Assembly (NCBI RefSeq): GCF_016863535.1
Contig: NZ_BOPB01000014.1
Location: 1 to 64,000 of the forward strand
DNA: 64,000 bases
DNA from: Micromonospora lutea
GTDB taxonomy: Bacteria; Actinomycetota; Actinomycetes; Mycobacteriales; Micromonosporaceae
Reading direction: 5' to 3'
Below are positions 28,686-41,094 of the stretch, piece after piece (within the stretch, counting starts at the first letter, position 1; every line of letters begins with the position of its first letter). Below the pieces are notes generated by a model. That model did no database searches and was not told the DNA's origin. It saw only the letters and a list, made by a program, of their open reading frames with translations. Both the position numbers and the translations under genes were made by a program.

Positions 28686-28717
28686 GGGACCGGCTCCGTT
28701 TCCCGGAGACCGGTCCC
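28686..28717 (-). terminator. Terminator of the ThuA-sugar dehydrogenase fusion gene
   Basis: GGGACCGGCTCCG (28686-28698) pairs with CGGAG-A-CCGGTCCC (28704-28717) with one bulged base and a 5-nt loop, 40 nt beyond the minus-strand stop at 28757. Confidence 0.7.
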
Positions 28718-28756
28718 GACGGGAGGCGTCACTGACCATCGCGATGGTCGCGACGA

Positions 28757-31700
28757 TCAGGCCAGGCCGAACCGCCACTGCTGGTTGGTGCCGCTGTGGC
28801 AGGTCCACTGCAACAGGCGGGCGCCGTCGGTCGTGGCGCCGCCATTGACATCGAGGCAGAGCCCGCTCAGCACACTCTTCACCGTGTAGACCCCGCTGGT
28901 TCCGGTGGTCGTCGCGGTGAACTTCTGCTGGTTGCTGTTGTTGCAGGTCGCCTGCTGGAGGAAGGCGCCGGCGCTGGTGGAACCGCCGATGACCTCCGCA
29001 CACTTGCCGCTGTGGACGGCCCGGAGGTAGACGGCGCCACCACCGGCGTCGACCGCCTGCCACTTCTGGTTGTTGCCACCGGTGGCCGCCCACTGGTGGA
29101 TCTGTGCGCCGTCGGCGGTGGACACACCGCTGACGTCCATCAGCTTGTTGCTGTGTTGCGCGGTGATCGTCCACGTCCGGCCGGCGATCCCGCTGCCGCC
29201 GGTGTCACCGACGCCCACGCCGGGGCCGCCGAAGGTGTGCGAGTCGAGGTCGAACCAGTTGTTGCCGCTGCCCTTGAAGACCAGGTACAGGGTGTGGCTG
29301 CCGGCAAGGGCTGTGACGTTCACCGGCGGTGTGGACTGGTAGTTGTCCCAACCGCCGGTGCTCGGCACCGGCGTGGTGGCCAGCAGCGTGCCGGTCGGTG
29401 AGCCGGCCCGTAGCTCGATCGATCCGCCGCCGGAGGGCGACGACAGCCGGTAGCTCACGGTGTTGATACCGGACAGGCTCATCGGGGTGAAGGCGATCCA
29501 GTCGTTGTTGGAGATGTCCCCGATCCGCTTGCCGCTCTGGGCGCCGGCCTGGTCGACGACCCGGGTGCCGGACTGGCTGCTGTAGTACTCGGCCTGCTTG
29601 TGCTTGGGCTGGAGGATCACCTGGGCCCGGCCGGTGAGTGGGGCAGCGCCGCCCGCGCCACCGTTGTCGGTGTAGCGCGCGTTGAGCACGTAGAACAGGT
29701 TGGCACCGTCCGGGTGCCCGCCGAGCAGGTCGGTGGGGATGGTCCCGGAACAGCCGGCGTAGTCCGTGGTCTCGTGCGCGTGGTCGTCGTGCCCGAGCGC
29801 CGGGTTGAGGAAGACCTTGCTGCAGTCGATCGCGGCGCCGCCCGGGTCGGTGACGGTGATCTGGTACGAGACCCGGTCGCCGAAGGTGAGCATGCCACCG
29901 TTGGCCGGCGTGGTGATGGTGACCACCGGAGCGGTGTTGCCGACGGTGATCTGGACGTTGGCGAAGCCGGTCTTGCCCGAGCTGTCGGTCACCTTCAACT
30001 GGGCCGTGTAGTTGCCGTTGCTGGTGTAGACCTTCGACGGGTTGGCCGCCGTCGAGGTGGTGCCGTCGCCGAACGTCCACTGGTAGCTGATCGTGTCACC
30101 GGGATCGGGGTCCATCGACCCCGCGCTGGAGAACTGCACGGTCAGTGGGGCGTTGCCACTGGTGGGCGTGCCGGTTGCCCGGGCGATCGGGGACCTGCCG
30201 CCCTGGACGTAGTCGATCCGGTAGAGGCCGGAGTCGCTGTTGCCGCCACCGAAGTTGGTGCCCCACTCCAGCAGGTAGAGCGAGCCGTCCGGACCGAATT
30301 CAAGGTCCATCGGCTTATTGAACCGGCTGGTGGGCAGGAACGGGTTGGTGCGGGTGACCGCCGTGGCGGAGTCGAAGTGCACTTCCTTGATGTAGCTGCG
30401 CGACCACTCGTAGAAGAAGTGGACACCGTCGTAGTACGGCGGGAACTTCGTCGCCGACGGGTTCGCCGGGTCGTAGCGGTAGACCGGCCCGCCCATCGGT
30501 CCGGAGCCGCCGGAACCGAGTTCGGGGAAGTTCTGCGAGTTGCCGTAGCCGTACCACATGTTGGGTGCGACGACCGGCCGGAGACTGGTCAGGCCGGTGT
30601 TGTTCGGCGAGTTGTTGACCGGCGCGGCGCAGTTGAACTTGGCGCCGACCGCGCCGGTGTCCGGGTTGTACGGCGCGTACGGCTGGTTGTCGCCGTGGCA
30701 GAACGGCCAGCCGTAGTTGCCCGGCGCCTTGATCACGTTGAGTTCGACGAGACCCTCGGGGCCCCGGTTGGTGGTGGGCGGGTTCCGGTCCGGTCCGTAG
30801 TCGGCCAGGTAGACCCAGCCGTTGGCCGGGTCGATCGAGAAGCGGAACGGGTTGCGGAAACCCATCGCGTAGATTTCCGGCCGGGTCTGCGCCGTACCCT
30901 GCGGGTAGAGGTTGCCCGACGGGATGGTGTAGCCGCCGCTGGCGGAGGGCTTGATCCGCAGCAGCTTGCCACGCAGGTCGTTGGTGTTGCCGGCGGTACG
31001 CGCCGCGTCGAGCATGTGCTTGCCCGAGCGCCAGTCCAGCGGGGCGTAGCCCTGCCAGTTGGGGTCGAGGTTCGGCGCGACATCGTCGCCGGTGCCGATG
31101 TAGAGGTTGCCGTCCGGCCCGAAGTCGATGTACCCGCCGGTGTGGCCGGGCTCCGGGTACGTCCGGTCCCGGTACGCCGGGATGTCGATGATGGTGACCC
31201 CGCTGGACATGTTCAACGTGTCACCGCTGAGCGTGTAGCGGGAGACCCGGTTGACGTCGGTGGAGCTGCTGGCCGGCGAGTGGTACAGGTAGACGTACCC
31301 GTTGCTGGCGAAGTTCGGGTCGAGCGCGAGCCCGGTGAGCCCGTCCTCACCGCCGGTGTAGACGCTGAGGGTGCCGGCGGTGACGGTGCTGCTGGTGCTC
31401 GGCTTGAAGATCTTGACCTGGCCACCTCGCTGGACGTAGATCACCCGGCCGTCGGGTGCCACGGCCAGCGCCATCGGGTCGACGGTGTTGCTGTCGAGGG
31501 TCCGCTTCTCGAAGTTGCCCCAGACGGTGCCGCCACAGTCACCCGGCTGGTTGCCGGCGGCCCACTTCACACCGCCGAGGACGTGGTTGCGGAAGTGGGT
31601 CTCGCTGTAGGACGCGATCGCGTGGCCCATGGCGGTGGCCCAGACCCGACCACCGCCGGTGTTACGGCACCAGGAGATCGGGTGATCGGGGCCCATCGCC

Positions 31701-32308
31701 CGGGAGCCCGGGTTGTAGGTGCGCTCGTCGGCGGTCACCAGGACGTGCACCTCGCCGCGCGGGTTCTTGTCGAAGTTGTACCACTCCTCGCTGCGGTTCC
31801 AGCGATCCGGCAGGCTGGCCGTCGACGGGTGCTTCTTGTCGGCGACGATGGCGGTGCCGGGTAGCACGCCGGGGGAGTGCTCCGGCATGTGCGCGCCCGC
31901 GTTGATGGTCTGGTCCCACCACGGGTACTCGGCTTCGATGCCCATGTCGGTGGCGTTGTGGATGGCCACGATGCCCTTGCCGCTGGCGAGGTAGCCCTCC
32001 ACCGCCTGGCGTTGGCTGGCCGAGGTCCAGACCATGCCGGAGGTCTGGAACATGATCAGGACATCGAAGGTGGCCAGGTTCGCTGCGGTGAAGACGCTGG
32101 AGTCCTCACTGTGCACCAGTTCGAAATTGTCGGACGCGGCCTGCTGCTGAAACATCGAGACCCCGGCGGGGATCGAGTCGTGCCGGTAGCCGGTGGTCTT
32201 GGTGAACAACAGGGCGCGGAAGGCCGGAGCCGCTGATGCCGGCTGGACCAGCGCGAGCGCCAGTAACAGACCGGTTATCAGTCCGATGATGGCTGTCTTG
32301 CGACGCAT
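28757..32308 (-). CDS. Secreted ThuA / PQQ sugar dehydrogenase / PKD / CBM fusion
   Basis: A 1183-aa exported multidomain protein. After a signal peptide (about 1-27) come a ThuA-like domain (about 28-255; FRALLFTKTTGYRHDSIPAG), a soluble glucose dehydrogenase-like six-blade propeller (about 260-700; GLALDPNFASNGYVYLYH, GHTGGYIDFGPDGNLYIGTGD, GFRNPFRFSIDP), a PKD domain (about 705-790; YQWTFGDGT), an Ig-like region, a CBM6-like module (about 900-1020) and a CBM13 module (about 1045-1183). It probably oxidises or binds polysaccharide-derived sugars at the cell surface with PQQ. ATG 32308 has GAGGAG upstream. A LacI-type operator lies about 230 nt upstream. Confidence 0.87.
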   Translation of the reverse strand: MRRKTAIIGLITGLLLALALVQPASAAPAFRALLFTKTTGYRHDSIPAGVSMFQQQAASDNFELVHSEDSSVFTAANLATFDVLIMFQTSGMVWTSASQRQAVEGYLASGKGIVAIHNATDMGIEAEYPWWDQTINAGAHMPEHSPGVLPGTAIVADKKHPSTASLPDRWNRSEEWYNFDKNPRGEVHVLVTADERTYNPGSRAMGPDHPISWCRNTGGGRVWATAMGHAIASYSETHFRNHVLGGVKWAAGNQPGDCGGTVWGNFEKRTLDSNTVDPMALAVAPDGRVIYVQRGGQVKIFKPSTSSTVTAGTLSVYTGGEDGLTGLALDPNFASNGYVYLYHSPASSSTDVNRVSRYTLSGDTLNMSSGVTIIDIPAYRDRTYPEPGHTGGYIDFGPDGNLYIGTGDDVAPNLDPNWQGYAPLDWRSGKHMLDAARTAGNTNDLRGKLLRIKPSASGGYTIPSGNLYPQGTAQTRPEIYAMGFRNPFRFSIDPANGWVYLADYGPDRNPPTTNRGPEGLVELNVIKAPGNYGWPFCHGDNQPYAPYNPDTGAVGAKFNCAAPVNNSPNNTGLTSLRPVVAPNMWYGYGNSQNFPELGSGGSGPMGGPVYRYDPANPSATKFPPYYDGVHFFYEWSRSYIKEVHFDSATAVTRTNPFLPTSRFNKPMDLEFGPDGSLYLLEWGTNFGGGNSDSGLYRIDYVQGGRSPIARATGTPTSGNAPLTVQFSSAGSMDPDPGDTISYQWTFGDGTTSTAANPSKVYTSNGNYTAQLKVTDSSGKTGFANVQITVGNTAPVVTITTPANGGMLTFGDRVSYQITVTDPGGAAIDCSKVFLNPALGHDDHAHETTDYAGCSGTIPTDLLGGHPDGANLFYVLNARYTDNGGAGGAAPLTGRAQVILQPKHKQAEYYSSQSGTRVVDQAGAQSGKRIGDISNNDWIAFTPMSLSGINTVSYRLSSPSGGGSIELRAGSPTGTLLATTPVPSTGGWDNYQSTPPVNVTALAGSHTLYLVFKGSGNNWFDLDSHTFGGPGVGVGDTGGSGIAGRTWTITAQHSNKLMDVSGVSTADGAQIHQWAATGGNNQKWQAVDAGGGAVYLRAVHSGKCAEVIGGSTSAGAFLQQATCNNSNQQKFTATTTGTSGVYTVKSVLSGLCLDVNGGATTDGARLLQWTCHSGTNQQWRFGLA

Positions 32309-32536
32309 GCCGTCTCCTCGTCGGGGCGGGGCAACAGGGGGTGCTGCCACGAGTCCGGGCACCTCCCACGGCACGTCGGTCGACGTCTGGTGGTACGGCG
32401 GGCGCGTGCGGTCGTCGGTGCACGGCTCGGCGTACCTGAGTGGCTCTGTTCCATGTAACTCAGAGTCACGTTCGGGGAGAGGTCCGGATCGATGGCGGCA
32501 AGGTGCCTAGATAGATAGGAACATGGAGATTGATGG

Positions 32537-32552
32537 ATGTTAGCGCAAACAT
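32537..32552. promoter_or_regulatory. LacI-type operator between divergent carbohydrate genes
   Basis: ATGTTAGCGCAAACAT is a 16-bp palindrome with a single mismatched pair and the same ATGTTAGCGC left half as the site at 17986-17999. It sits between the ThuA-fusion gene (minus) and the CUT2 transporter operon (plus) in a 527-nt intergenic region otherwise without a gene; CCTA-GATAGA-TAGG at 32506-32519 is a second small symmetric element. Confidence 0.6.
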
Positions 32553-32835
32553 GTCGGGGTAATGATCATTGGCATGATGGTTCCCCAGTGGACCTGACCC
32601 GGCGTCGTTGCCCGTCACCAGCCCGGTCGGGAGTCCGGGAAGATCGGGGATTGCGCAGCTATCCCCGAGCATCTATCTTCATACGTGCGATGTTTCGGTT
32701 GTGTCAAGCGAAAGTTTGAGCACGACAACAGGAACCATTGCTTGCGATATCTAAAGCCAGGTGACTGGCCGGTCGTAGGCGGTTCTGAAGTGGCGCGCCG
32801 TCGCCCTCGGTGATTACTATGAGTAAGGAATTTTG

Positions 32836-34347
32836 ATGTCAGATCGAGCGCCGGTGCCGCTGCTCGCCCTGCGTGGCATCGGCAAGTCCTTCTACGGCGT
32901 GCGCGTCCTCGACGGAGTTGATCTCGACGTCGCTCCGGGTGAGGTGCACGCCGTGGTGGGGGAGAACGGCGCCGGTAAGTCCACCCTGATGAAGATCGTC
33001 TCGGGTGGGTACGTCCCGGACGGCGGCACCATCGAGTTCGCCGGGCGGTCGTGCGTGTTCGGCGGCCCACGTGACGCACAGCGGGCCGGCATCGGCATCA
33101 TCCACCAGGAGTTCAACCTCCTGCCCGAGCGCACCGTCGCGGAGAACGTCTACCTGGGCCATGAACCGAAGCGGCGCGGCCTGGTCGACCGGCGACAGAT
33201 GCTCAGCCGCACCCGGGACCTGTTGGCCACCATCGGGGAGACGACGCTGCCCGCCGACGCGGTGGTGGGCCGCCTCGGCGTCGCCCAGCAACAGGTGGTG
33301 GAGATCGCCAAGGCGCTCGCCCTCGACGCGCGCCTGCTCATCATGGACGAGCCCACCGCCGCGCTGGCCGACCACGAGGTCGAACTGCTCTACGGCCTGG
33401 TACGGCGGCTGCAACAGCAGGGCATCGGTCTGCTGTACGTCTCGCACCGGTTGACCGAGGTCTTCGACCTGTCCGACCGGATCACGGTCCTCAAGGACGG
33501 TCGCCGGGTGCAGACGATGCCCACCACCGAAGCCACGGCGGAGGACCTGGTACGCCAGATGGTCGGCCGGGAACTGTCCAGCTACTACCCGGACCGGGCG
33601 GCCCCGGAGGACATCGGTGCGGTCCGGCTCGCCGTGCGCGGTGGCGGGAACCGGAAACTACGCGACATCGACCTGGACCTGCGCGCCGGTGAGGTGCTGG
33701 GCATCGGTGGTCTGCAGGGCTCCGGACGGTCCGCGCTGGCCCGGGCGTTGTTCGGGGTGGAGCCGTTCACGACCGGCCTGGTCACGATCGACGGGAAGCC
33801 GACCCGGCTGCGCTCACCGCGTGCGGCGACGCGGGCCGGCATCGCGTACGTCACCGAGGACCGCAAGGGCGAAGGCATCGTGGCCCGGCAGTCGGTGCTC
33901 GACAACGCGCTGCTCGCGAGCCGCGCGGTCTTCCCCGTCCGTTCGGGCCGTGCCGCGCGTACGGTGCGCGTCCGGGAGTTGCTCGCCACCGTCGAGGTCC
34001 GGGCCGCCGGTGACGACCAGGAGATCCGGTTCCTGTCCGGCGGCAACCAGCAGAAGGTGGTGTTGGCCAGGTGGCTCGCACTGGACCCGTTGATCCTGCT
34101 CTTCGACGAGCCCACCCGGGGCATCGACGTGGGTGCGAAGTCGGCGATCCACGATCTCGTCCGCCAGCTCGCCCGGGCGGGTGCGGCGGTACTGATGATC
34201 TCGTCCGAGCTGCCGGAGCTGCTCGGCATGAGTGACCGGATGCTGGTCATGCGCGACGGTCGCGTCGCCGGTGAGCTGCCCGCCGGCTCGACCGAGGAGG
34301 ACGTCGTCGCCCTGGCGGTCGGCACGGTAAGCGAGGCGGCGGCGTGA
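32836..34347 (+). CDS. CUT2 sugar ABC transporter ATPase (RbsA-like)
   Basis: A 503-aa tandem ATPase that powers import of a monosaccharide. The first half has an intact Walker A GENGAGKST and Walker B LLIMDEPT; the second half has a degenerate Walker A (GLQGSGRSA), the signature LSGGNQQK and ILLFDEPTRGID, the asymmetric pattern normal for RbsA/XylG proteins. AAGGAA lies five bases before ATG 32836. It heads an operon with two permeases, a binding protein and a sugar epimerase; no promoter is clear upstream. Confidence 0.92.
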   Translation: MSDRAPVPLLALRGIGKSFYGVRVLDGVDLDVAPGEVHAVVGENGAGKSTLMKIVSGGYVPDGGTIEFAGRSCVFGGPRDAQRAGIGIIHQEFNLLPERTVAENVYLGHEPKRRGLVDRRQMLSRTRDLLATIGETTLPADAVVGRLGVAQQQVVEIAKALALDARLLIMDEPTAALADHEVELLYGLVRRLQQQGIGLLYVSHRLTEVFDLSDRITVLKDGRRVQTMPTTEATAEDLVRQMVGRELSSYYPDRAAPEDIGAVRLAVRGGGNRKLRDIDLDLRAGEVLGIGGLQGSGRSALARALFGVEPFTTGLVTIDGKPTRLRSPRAATRAGIAYVTEDRKGEGIVARQSVLDNALLASRAVFPVRSGRAARTVRVRELLATVEVRAAGDDQEIRFLSGGNQQKVVLARWLALDPLILLFDEPTRGIDVGAKSAIHDLVRQLARAGAAVLMISSELPELLGMSDRMLVMRDGRVAGELPAGSTEEDVVALAVGTVSEAAA

Positions 34348-34429
34348 GCGAGCGGAGCGAGCGAACCATTGGGTTCAGCAGCGTGGCGCCTCGCGTCGCT
34401 GGTGAGCGAAGCGAGGCGGCGGCGTGAGC
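34329..34429. repeat. 80-bp insertion flanked by a 21-bp direct repeat
   Basis: A 21-bp sequence beginning AAGCGAGGCGGCGGCG occurs at 34329-34349 and again at 34409-34429, offset by 80 bp. Each copy contains the ATPase-end/permease-start junction GTGA. The inserted segment contains a 14-bp near-perfect hairpin (34387-34400 with 34405-34418, one mismatch, GGTG loop) just before the permease GTG at 34424. This looks like a small REP-like or MITE-like insertion that duplicated the junction and separated two formerly overlapping genes. Confidence 0.6.
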
Positions 34430-35398
34430 CTCTTGTCATTGCGGGCGGCCCGGCGACCCGTACCGGGCGTGTTCGTGGCGTTGGCCATCACCCTGGCGGT
34501 CGGCTGGCTGATCGTCATGATCGACGGCGGTCAGCTGTTCAATCAGTCGACCACGGTGAGCCTGCTGCACGTCGCCGCCGGTCTGGGTCTCGTCGCGGTC
34601 GGCCAGACCCTGGTCATCCTCGGTGGTTCGCTCGACCTCTCGGTCGCCTACGTGATCAGCCTGAGCACCCTCGTGGCGGCCGAGACGATGAACGGCAGCG
34701 ACGGCGCGCTGCTGCCGGCGATCGGCCTGGCGCTCACCGTCAGCGCCGCGGTCGGCCTGCTCAACGGGCTGCTGGTCACCCGGCTGCGGATCAACGCCTT
34801 CATCGCCACCCTCGGCGTCGGGCTGCTGCTCAAGGGATACCTCGACAACGGCTACGACGGGCCGGCCGGCACCACCTCTCCGACGCTGGTGCAGACCCTC
34901 GGCTACCAGCGTATCGGCCCCGTCCCGCTGTCCTTCCTGCTGCTGGTCGCCGTGACCGCAGCGTGCTGGTTCGCTCTCGCGCGGACCCGGTTCGGTCACC
35001 ACCTGGTCGCCGTCGGCGGTGACCCGGAGGTCGCCAGGCTCTCCGGCGTCCGCAACGACCGGGTTCTGGTCGTCGCGCACATGCTCTGCTCGCTCTGCGC
35101 CGGACTCACCGGGATCTATCTGGCCAGTCGGCTCGGTTCAGGTGCTCCTCGGGTGGGCACCGAAGGCCTCTACGACCTGGAATCAATCGCGGCTGTGGTG
35201 ATCGGCGGCACCGCTCTTGCCGGTGGCCGTGGTGGCGTCGTCGGCACGCTCGGCGGTGTGCTGCTGCTCGCCAGCATCGATGCCATCTTCAACCAGCTCG
35301 AAGTGGACGCCTTCTTCAAGCAGGTGATCCGGGGGGCCATCATCATCGCCGCCGTGGCCGTCTACGCCCGCCGGGCCATGCGAAAGGCGGCCGTCTGA
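34424..35398 (+). CDS. CUT2 sugar ABC transporter permease 1 (RbsC-like)
   Basis: A 324-aa permease with about ten hydrophobic segments and family motifs GGSLDLSVAYV, LRINAFIATLG and VIGGTALAGGRGGVVGTLGG. It starts at GTG 34424 inside the second copy of the 21-bp repeat; the ancestral arrangement was probably a GTGA overlap with the ATPase gene. The following permease starts one base after its stop. Confidence 0.9.
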   Translation: MSLLSLRAARRPVPGVFVALAITLAVGWLIVMIDGGQLFNQSTTVSLLHVAAGLGLVAVGQTLVILGGSLDLSVAYVISLSTLVAAETMNGSDGALLPAIGLALTVSAAVGLLNGLLVTRLRINAFIATLGVGLLLKGYLDNGYDGPAGTTSPTLVQTLGYQRIGPVPLSFLLLVAVTAACWFALARTRFGHHLVAVGGDPEVARLSGVRNDRVLVVAHMLCSLCAGLTGIYLASRLGSGAPRVGTEGLYDLESIAAVVIGGTALAGGRGGVVGTLGGVLLLASIDAIFNQLEVDAFFKQVIRGAIIIAAVAVYARRAMRKAAV

Positions 35399-35399
35399 C

Positions 35400-36383
35400 A
35401 TGCAACTCGTCAAGCGTCGCCCGCTGCCGCCACAGCTCGCCCGGGTACGCTCCGGTGGCCTTCTACCACTGCTCGCGATACTCGTGGTGCTGCTGGTTCT
35501 GATCACCGTGCGTCAGCCCGACTTCCTGGCGCCGGCATCCCTGATGTCGTTCCTCGGCCGTTCGGCTCCGCTCATCCTGCTCGCCGCCGGTCAGTACTTC
35601 GTGATCGTCTCCGGTGAGTTCGACCTGTCGGTCGGCTCGTTGGTCACCGCCCAGGTCGTGGTCGCGGCACGGCTCATCGACAGCGACCCGTCCCGGACCT
35701 GGCCGGTGGTGCTGGTGCTGCTCGCTGGTGGGCTGGCCGTCGGTCTGGTCAACGGGCTGATCACGACGCGACTGCGGGTGCCCTCGTTCATCACCACCCT
35801 CGGCATGTTCCTGATTCTGGTGGGCGCGGTCTACCTCTGGTCCAACGGTGCACCCAAAGGCGGGCTGTCGGAGGAGTTCCGCCGGTTCGGTCGGCGCGCG
35901 TTCGAGGACGTGCCGTTGCTCGGTCGTATGCCGTACGCCCTGGTGATCCTGCTGATCCTCGCGACGCTCGCGGTGCTGTTGATGCGCTCCGACTTCGGTC
36001 GGGTACTGGTCGCGGTCGGGGACAACCCGCGTACGGCGGAGCTGAGCGGCGTCCGGGTGCACCGGACCCGGACGATCGCCTTCATGCTGAGTGGCCTGGC
36101 CGCCGCGGTCGCGGCAATTCTGATCGGCGGCTACAGCGGTGTGTCCTTCCAGGCCGGTGCCGGCCTGGAGTTCGGGGCCATCACCGCCGTCGTCCTGGGC
36201 GGTGTCGCCCTGGGCGGCGGCCGGGGCTCGATCGTCGGCGCGATGCTCGGCGCGCTGACACTCGAACTGCTCTTCACGCTCATGAACTTCTACGGCGTGT
36301 CCGGCGCACTCAGACCGACGGTCCAGGGCGCCATCATCCTGTTCGCCGTGGCGGTTTCAACCCGACGTTCCACGTCGAGATAA
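35400..36383 (+). CDS. CUT2 sugar ABC transporter permease 2 (RbsC-like)
   Basis: A 327-aa permease with the same fold as its neighbour (SGEFDLSVGSLV, LRVPSFITTLGMFLI, VVLGGVALGGGRGSIVGAMLG). Two different permeases suggest a heterodimeric channel. ATG 35400 follows the upstream stop by one base. Confidence 0.9.
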   Translation: MQLVKRRPLPPQLARVRSGGLLPLLAILVVLLVLITVRQPDFLAPASLMSFLGRSAPLILLAAGQYFVIVSGEFDLSVGSLVTAQVVVAARLIDSDPSRTWPVVLVLLAGGLAVGLVNGLITTRLRVPSFITTLGMFLILVGAVYLWSNGAPKGGLSEEFRRFGRRAFEDVPLLGRMPYALVILLILATLAVLLMRSDFGRVLVAVGDNPRTAELSGVRVHRTRTIAFMLSGLAAAVAAILIGGYSGVSFQAGAGLEFGAITAVVLGGVALGGGRGSIVGAMLGALTLELLFTLMNFYGVSGALRPTVQGAIILFAVAVSTRRSTSR

Positions 36384-36394
36384 GGAGATTCTCC

Positions 36395-37582
36395 ATGAAA
36401 CGACGCATGGCGGCCACGGCCGCGCTCATCCTGATGTCACTCACCGCTTGTGCCACCGACGAGCCGGCGGCGACCCCGTCGGATTCCTCCTCCGCACCCG
36501 CTGCCGGTGCCGGCACCGGGGAGCAGTCGAAGTTCTTCGTGCAGGCCGACTACGACAACGAACTCGCGCTGCTCGACGCCGCGCCGACCGGCCCGGCCGA
36601 CAAGCCCTGGGAGCAGGTGCTGAACCCGACGATGGTGGACACCGCCACATTCAAGAAGGCGGGCCCCCACAAGATCTGCTTCTCGAACGCGGCGCTGAAC
36701 AACCCGTGGCGACAGGTCGGCTTCAAGACCATGCAGGCCGAGGTCGAGGCGCAGGGCGACCGGATCAAGGAGTTCGTCCACGTCGACGCCGAAGGCAAGG
36801 ACCAGAAGCAGATCGCTGACATCAACGATCTGCTCGGCAAGGGCTGCGACGCGCTCATCGTCTCGCCGAACACGACCGCCACGCTCACCCCTGCGGTGGA
36901 GGCGGCGTGCAAGGCCGGTCTGCCGGTCGTCGTCTTCGACCGTGGCGTCGACACCGACTGCCCGGTGACCTTCATCAACCCGATCGGCGGGTACGGGTTC
37001 GGCCACGTCGGAGCGGAGTTCGTCAGCCAGCGGATGAAGCCCGGCGGCAAGGTCCTCGCGCTGCGCATCCTGCCCGGCGTCGACGTCTTGGAGACCCGGT
37101 GGTCCGCGGCGAAGGTCGCGTTCGACAAGGCGCAGGTCGACGTCGTCGGGGTCGAGTTCACCGACGGTGACCCGGCCAAGACCAAGAAGATCGTGAACGA
37201 CTACATCCAGCGGCACGGCACCATCGACGGCGTGTGGATGGACGCGGGTGCGGTCGCCGTCGCGGCGGTGGAGGCTTTTCAGGATGCCGGTCAGCCGGTA
37301 CCTCCGATCAACGGCGAGGACCAGCTCGACTTCCTGAAGATGTGGAAGGACGAAGGGCTCACGGCGATCGCGCCCACGTACCCGACCTACCAATGGCGTA
37401 CGCCGATCATCGCGGCGCTGCGGATCCTCGACGGCCAGCAGGTGTCCGCCCCGTGGAAGTTGCCGCAGCCGACGATCACCCAGGAGAACCTGGACAGCTA
37501 CCTCGACCCGAACATGCCGCCGCTGCACTACGCGATGTGCGGCTGCACCGACCTGCCGGGTTACCCACAGCGTTGGAAGTAG
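36395..37582 (+). CDS. CUT2 sugar-binding lipoprotein (RbsB-like)
   Basis: A 395-aa periplasmic-binding-protein-type lipoprotein (lipobox SLTAC, Cys19). The fold is shown by KICFSNAALNNPWRQVGFKTMQAE, DALIVSPNTTATLTPAVEAAC and the hinge segment VVVFDRGVDTD. The C-terminus has a Cys-Gly-Cys motif (AMCGCTDLPGYP) not found in E. coli RbsB. AAGGAG lies seven bases before the ATG inside a short GGAG/CTCC palindrome. Confidence 0.9.
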   Translation: MKRRMAATAALILMSLTACATDEPAATPSDSSSAPAAGAGTGEQSKFFVQADYDNELALLDAAPTGPADKPWEQVLNPTMVDTATFKKAGPHKICFSNAALNNPWRQVGFKTMQAEVEAQGDRIKEFVHVDAEGKDQKQIADINDLLGKGCDALIVSPNTTATLTPAVEAACKAGLPVVVFDRGVDTDCPVTFINPIGGYGFGHVGAEFVSQRMKPGGKVLALRILPGVDVLETRWSAAKVAFDKAQVDVVGVEFTDGDPAKTKKIVNDYIQRHGTIDGVWMDAGAVAVAAVEAFQDAGQPVPPINGEDQLDFLKMWKDEGLTAIAPTYPTYQWRTPIIAALRILDGQQVSAPWKLPQPTITQENLDSYLDPNMPPLHYAMCGCTDLPGYPQRWK

Positions 37583-37589
37583 GCGCTCG

Positions 37590-41031
<3,442 letters not shown>

Positions 41032-41037
41032 CCCCAC

Positions 41038-41071
41038 GGTGGGTGGGGTCGGTACGCCGACCCCACCCACC
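41038..41071 (+). terminator. Terminator of the beta-helix gene
   Basis: A perfect 15-bp stem (41038-41052 with 41057-41071) capped by a TACG loop, 7 nt after the stop codon. Confidence 0.85.
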
Positions 41072-41094
41072 GCGCGCCGGCTGACCCCGCGCGA

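Noticed and set aside
29600..31864. 754-codon plus-strand open frame
   Set aside because: Antisense of the ThuA/sugar dehydrogenase fusion gene, Val/Gly/Arg-rich shadow without motifs.
36384..36400. GGAG-ATT-CTCC stem over the binding-protein ribosome site as a thermosensor
   Set aside because: Only four base pairs; too weak to matter inside a translated operon.
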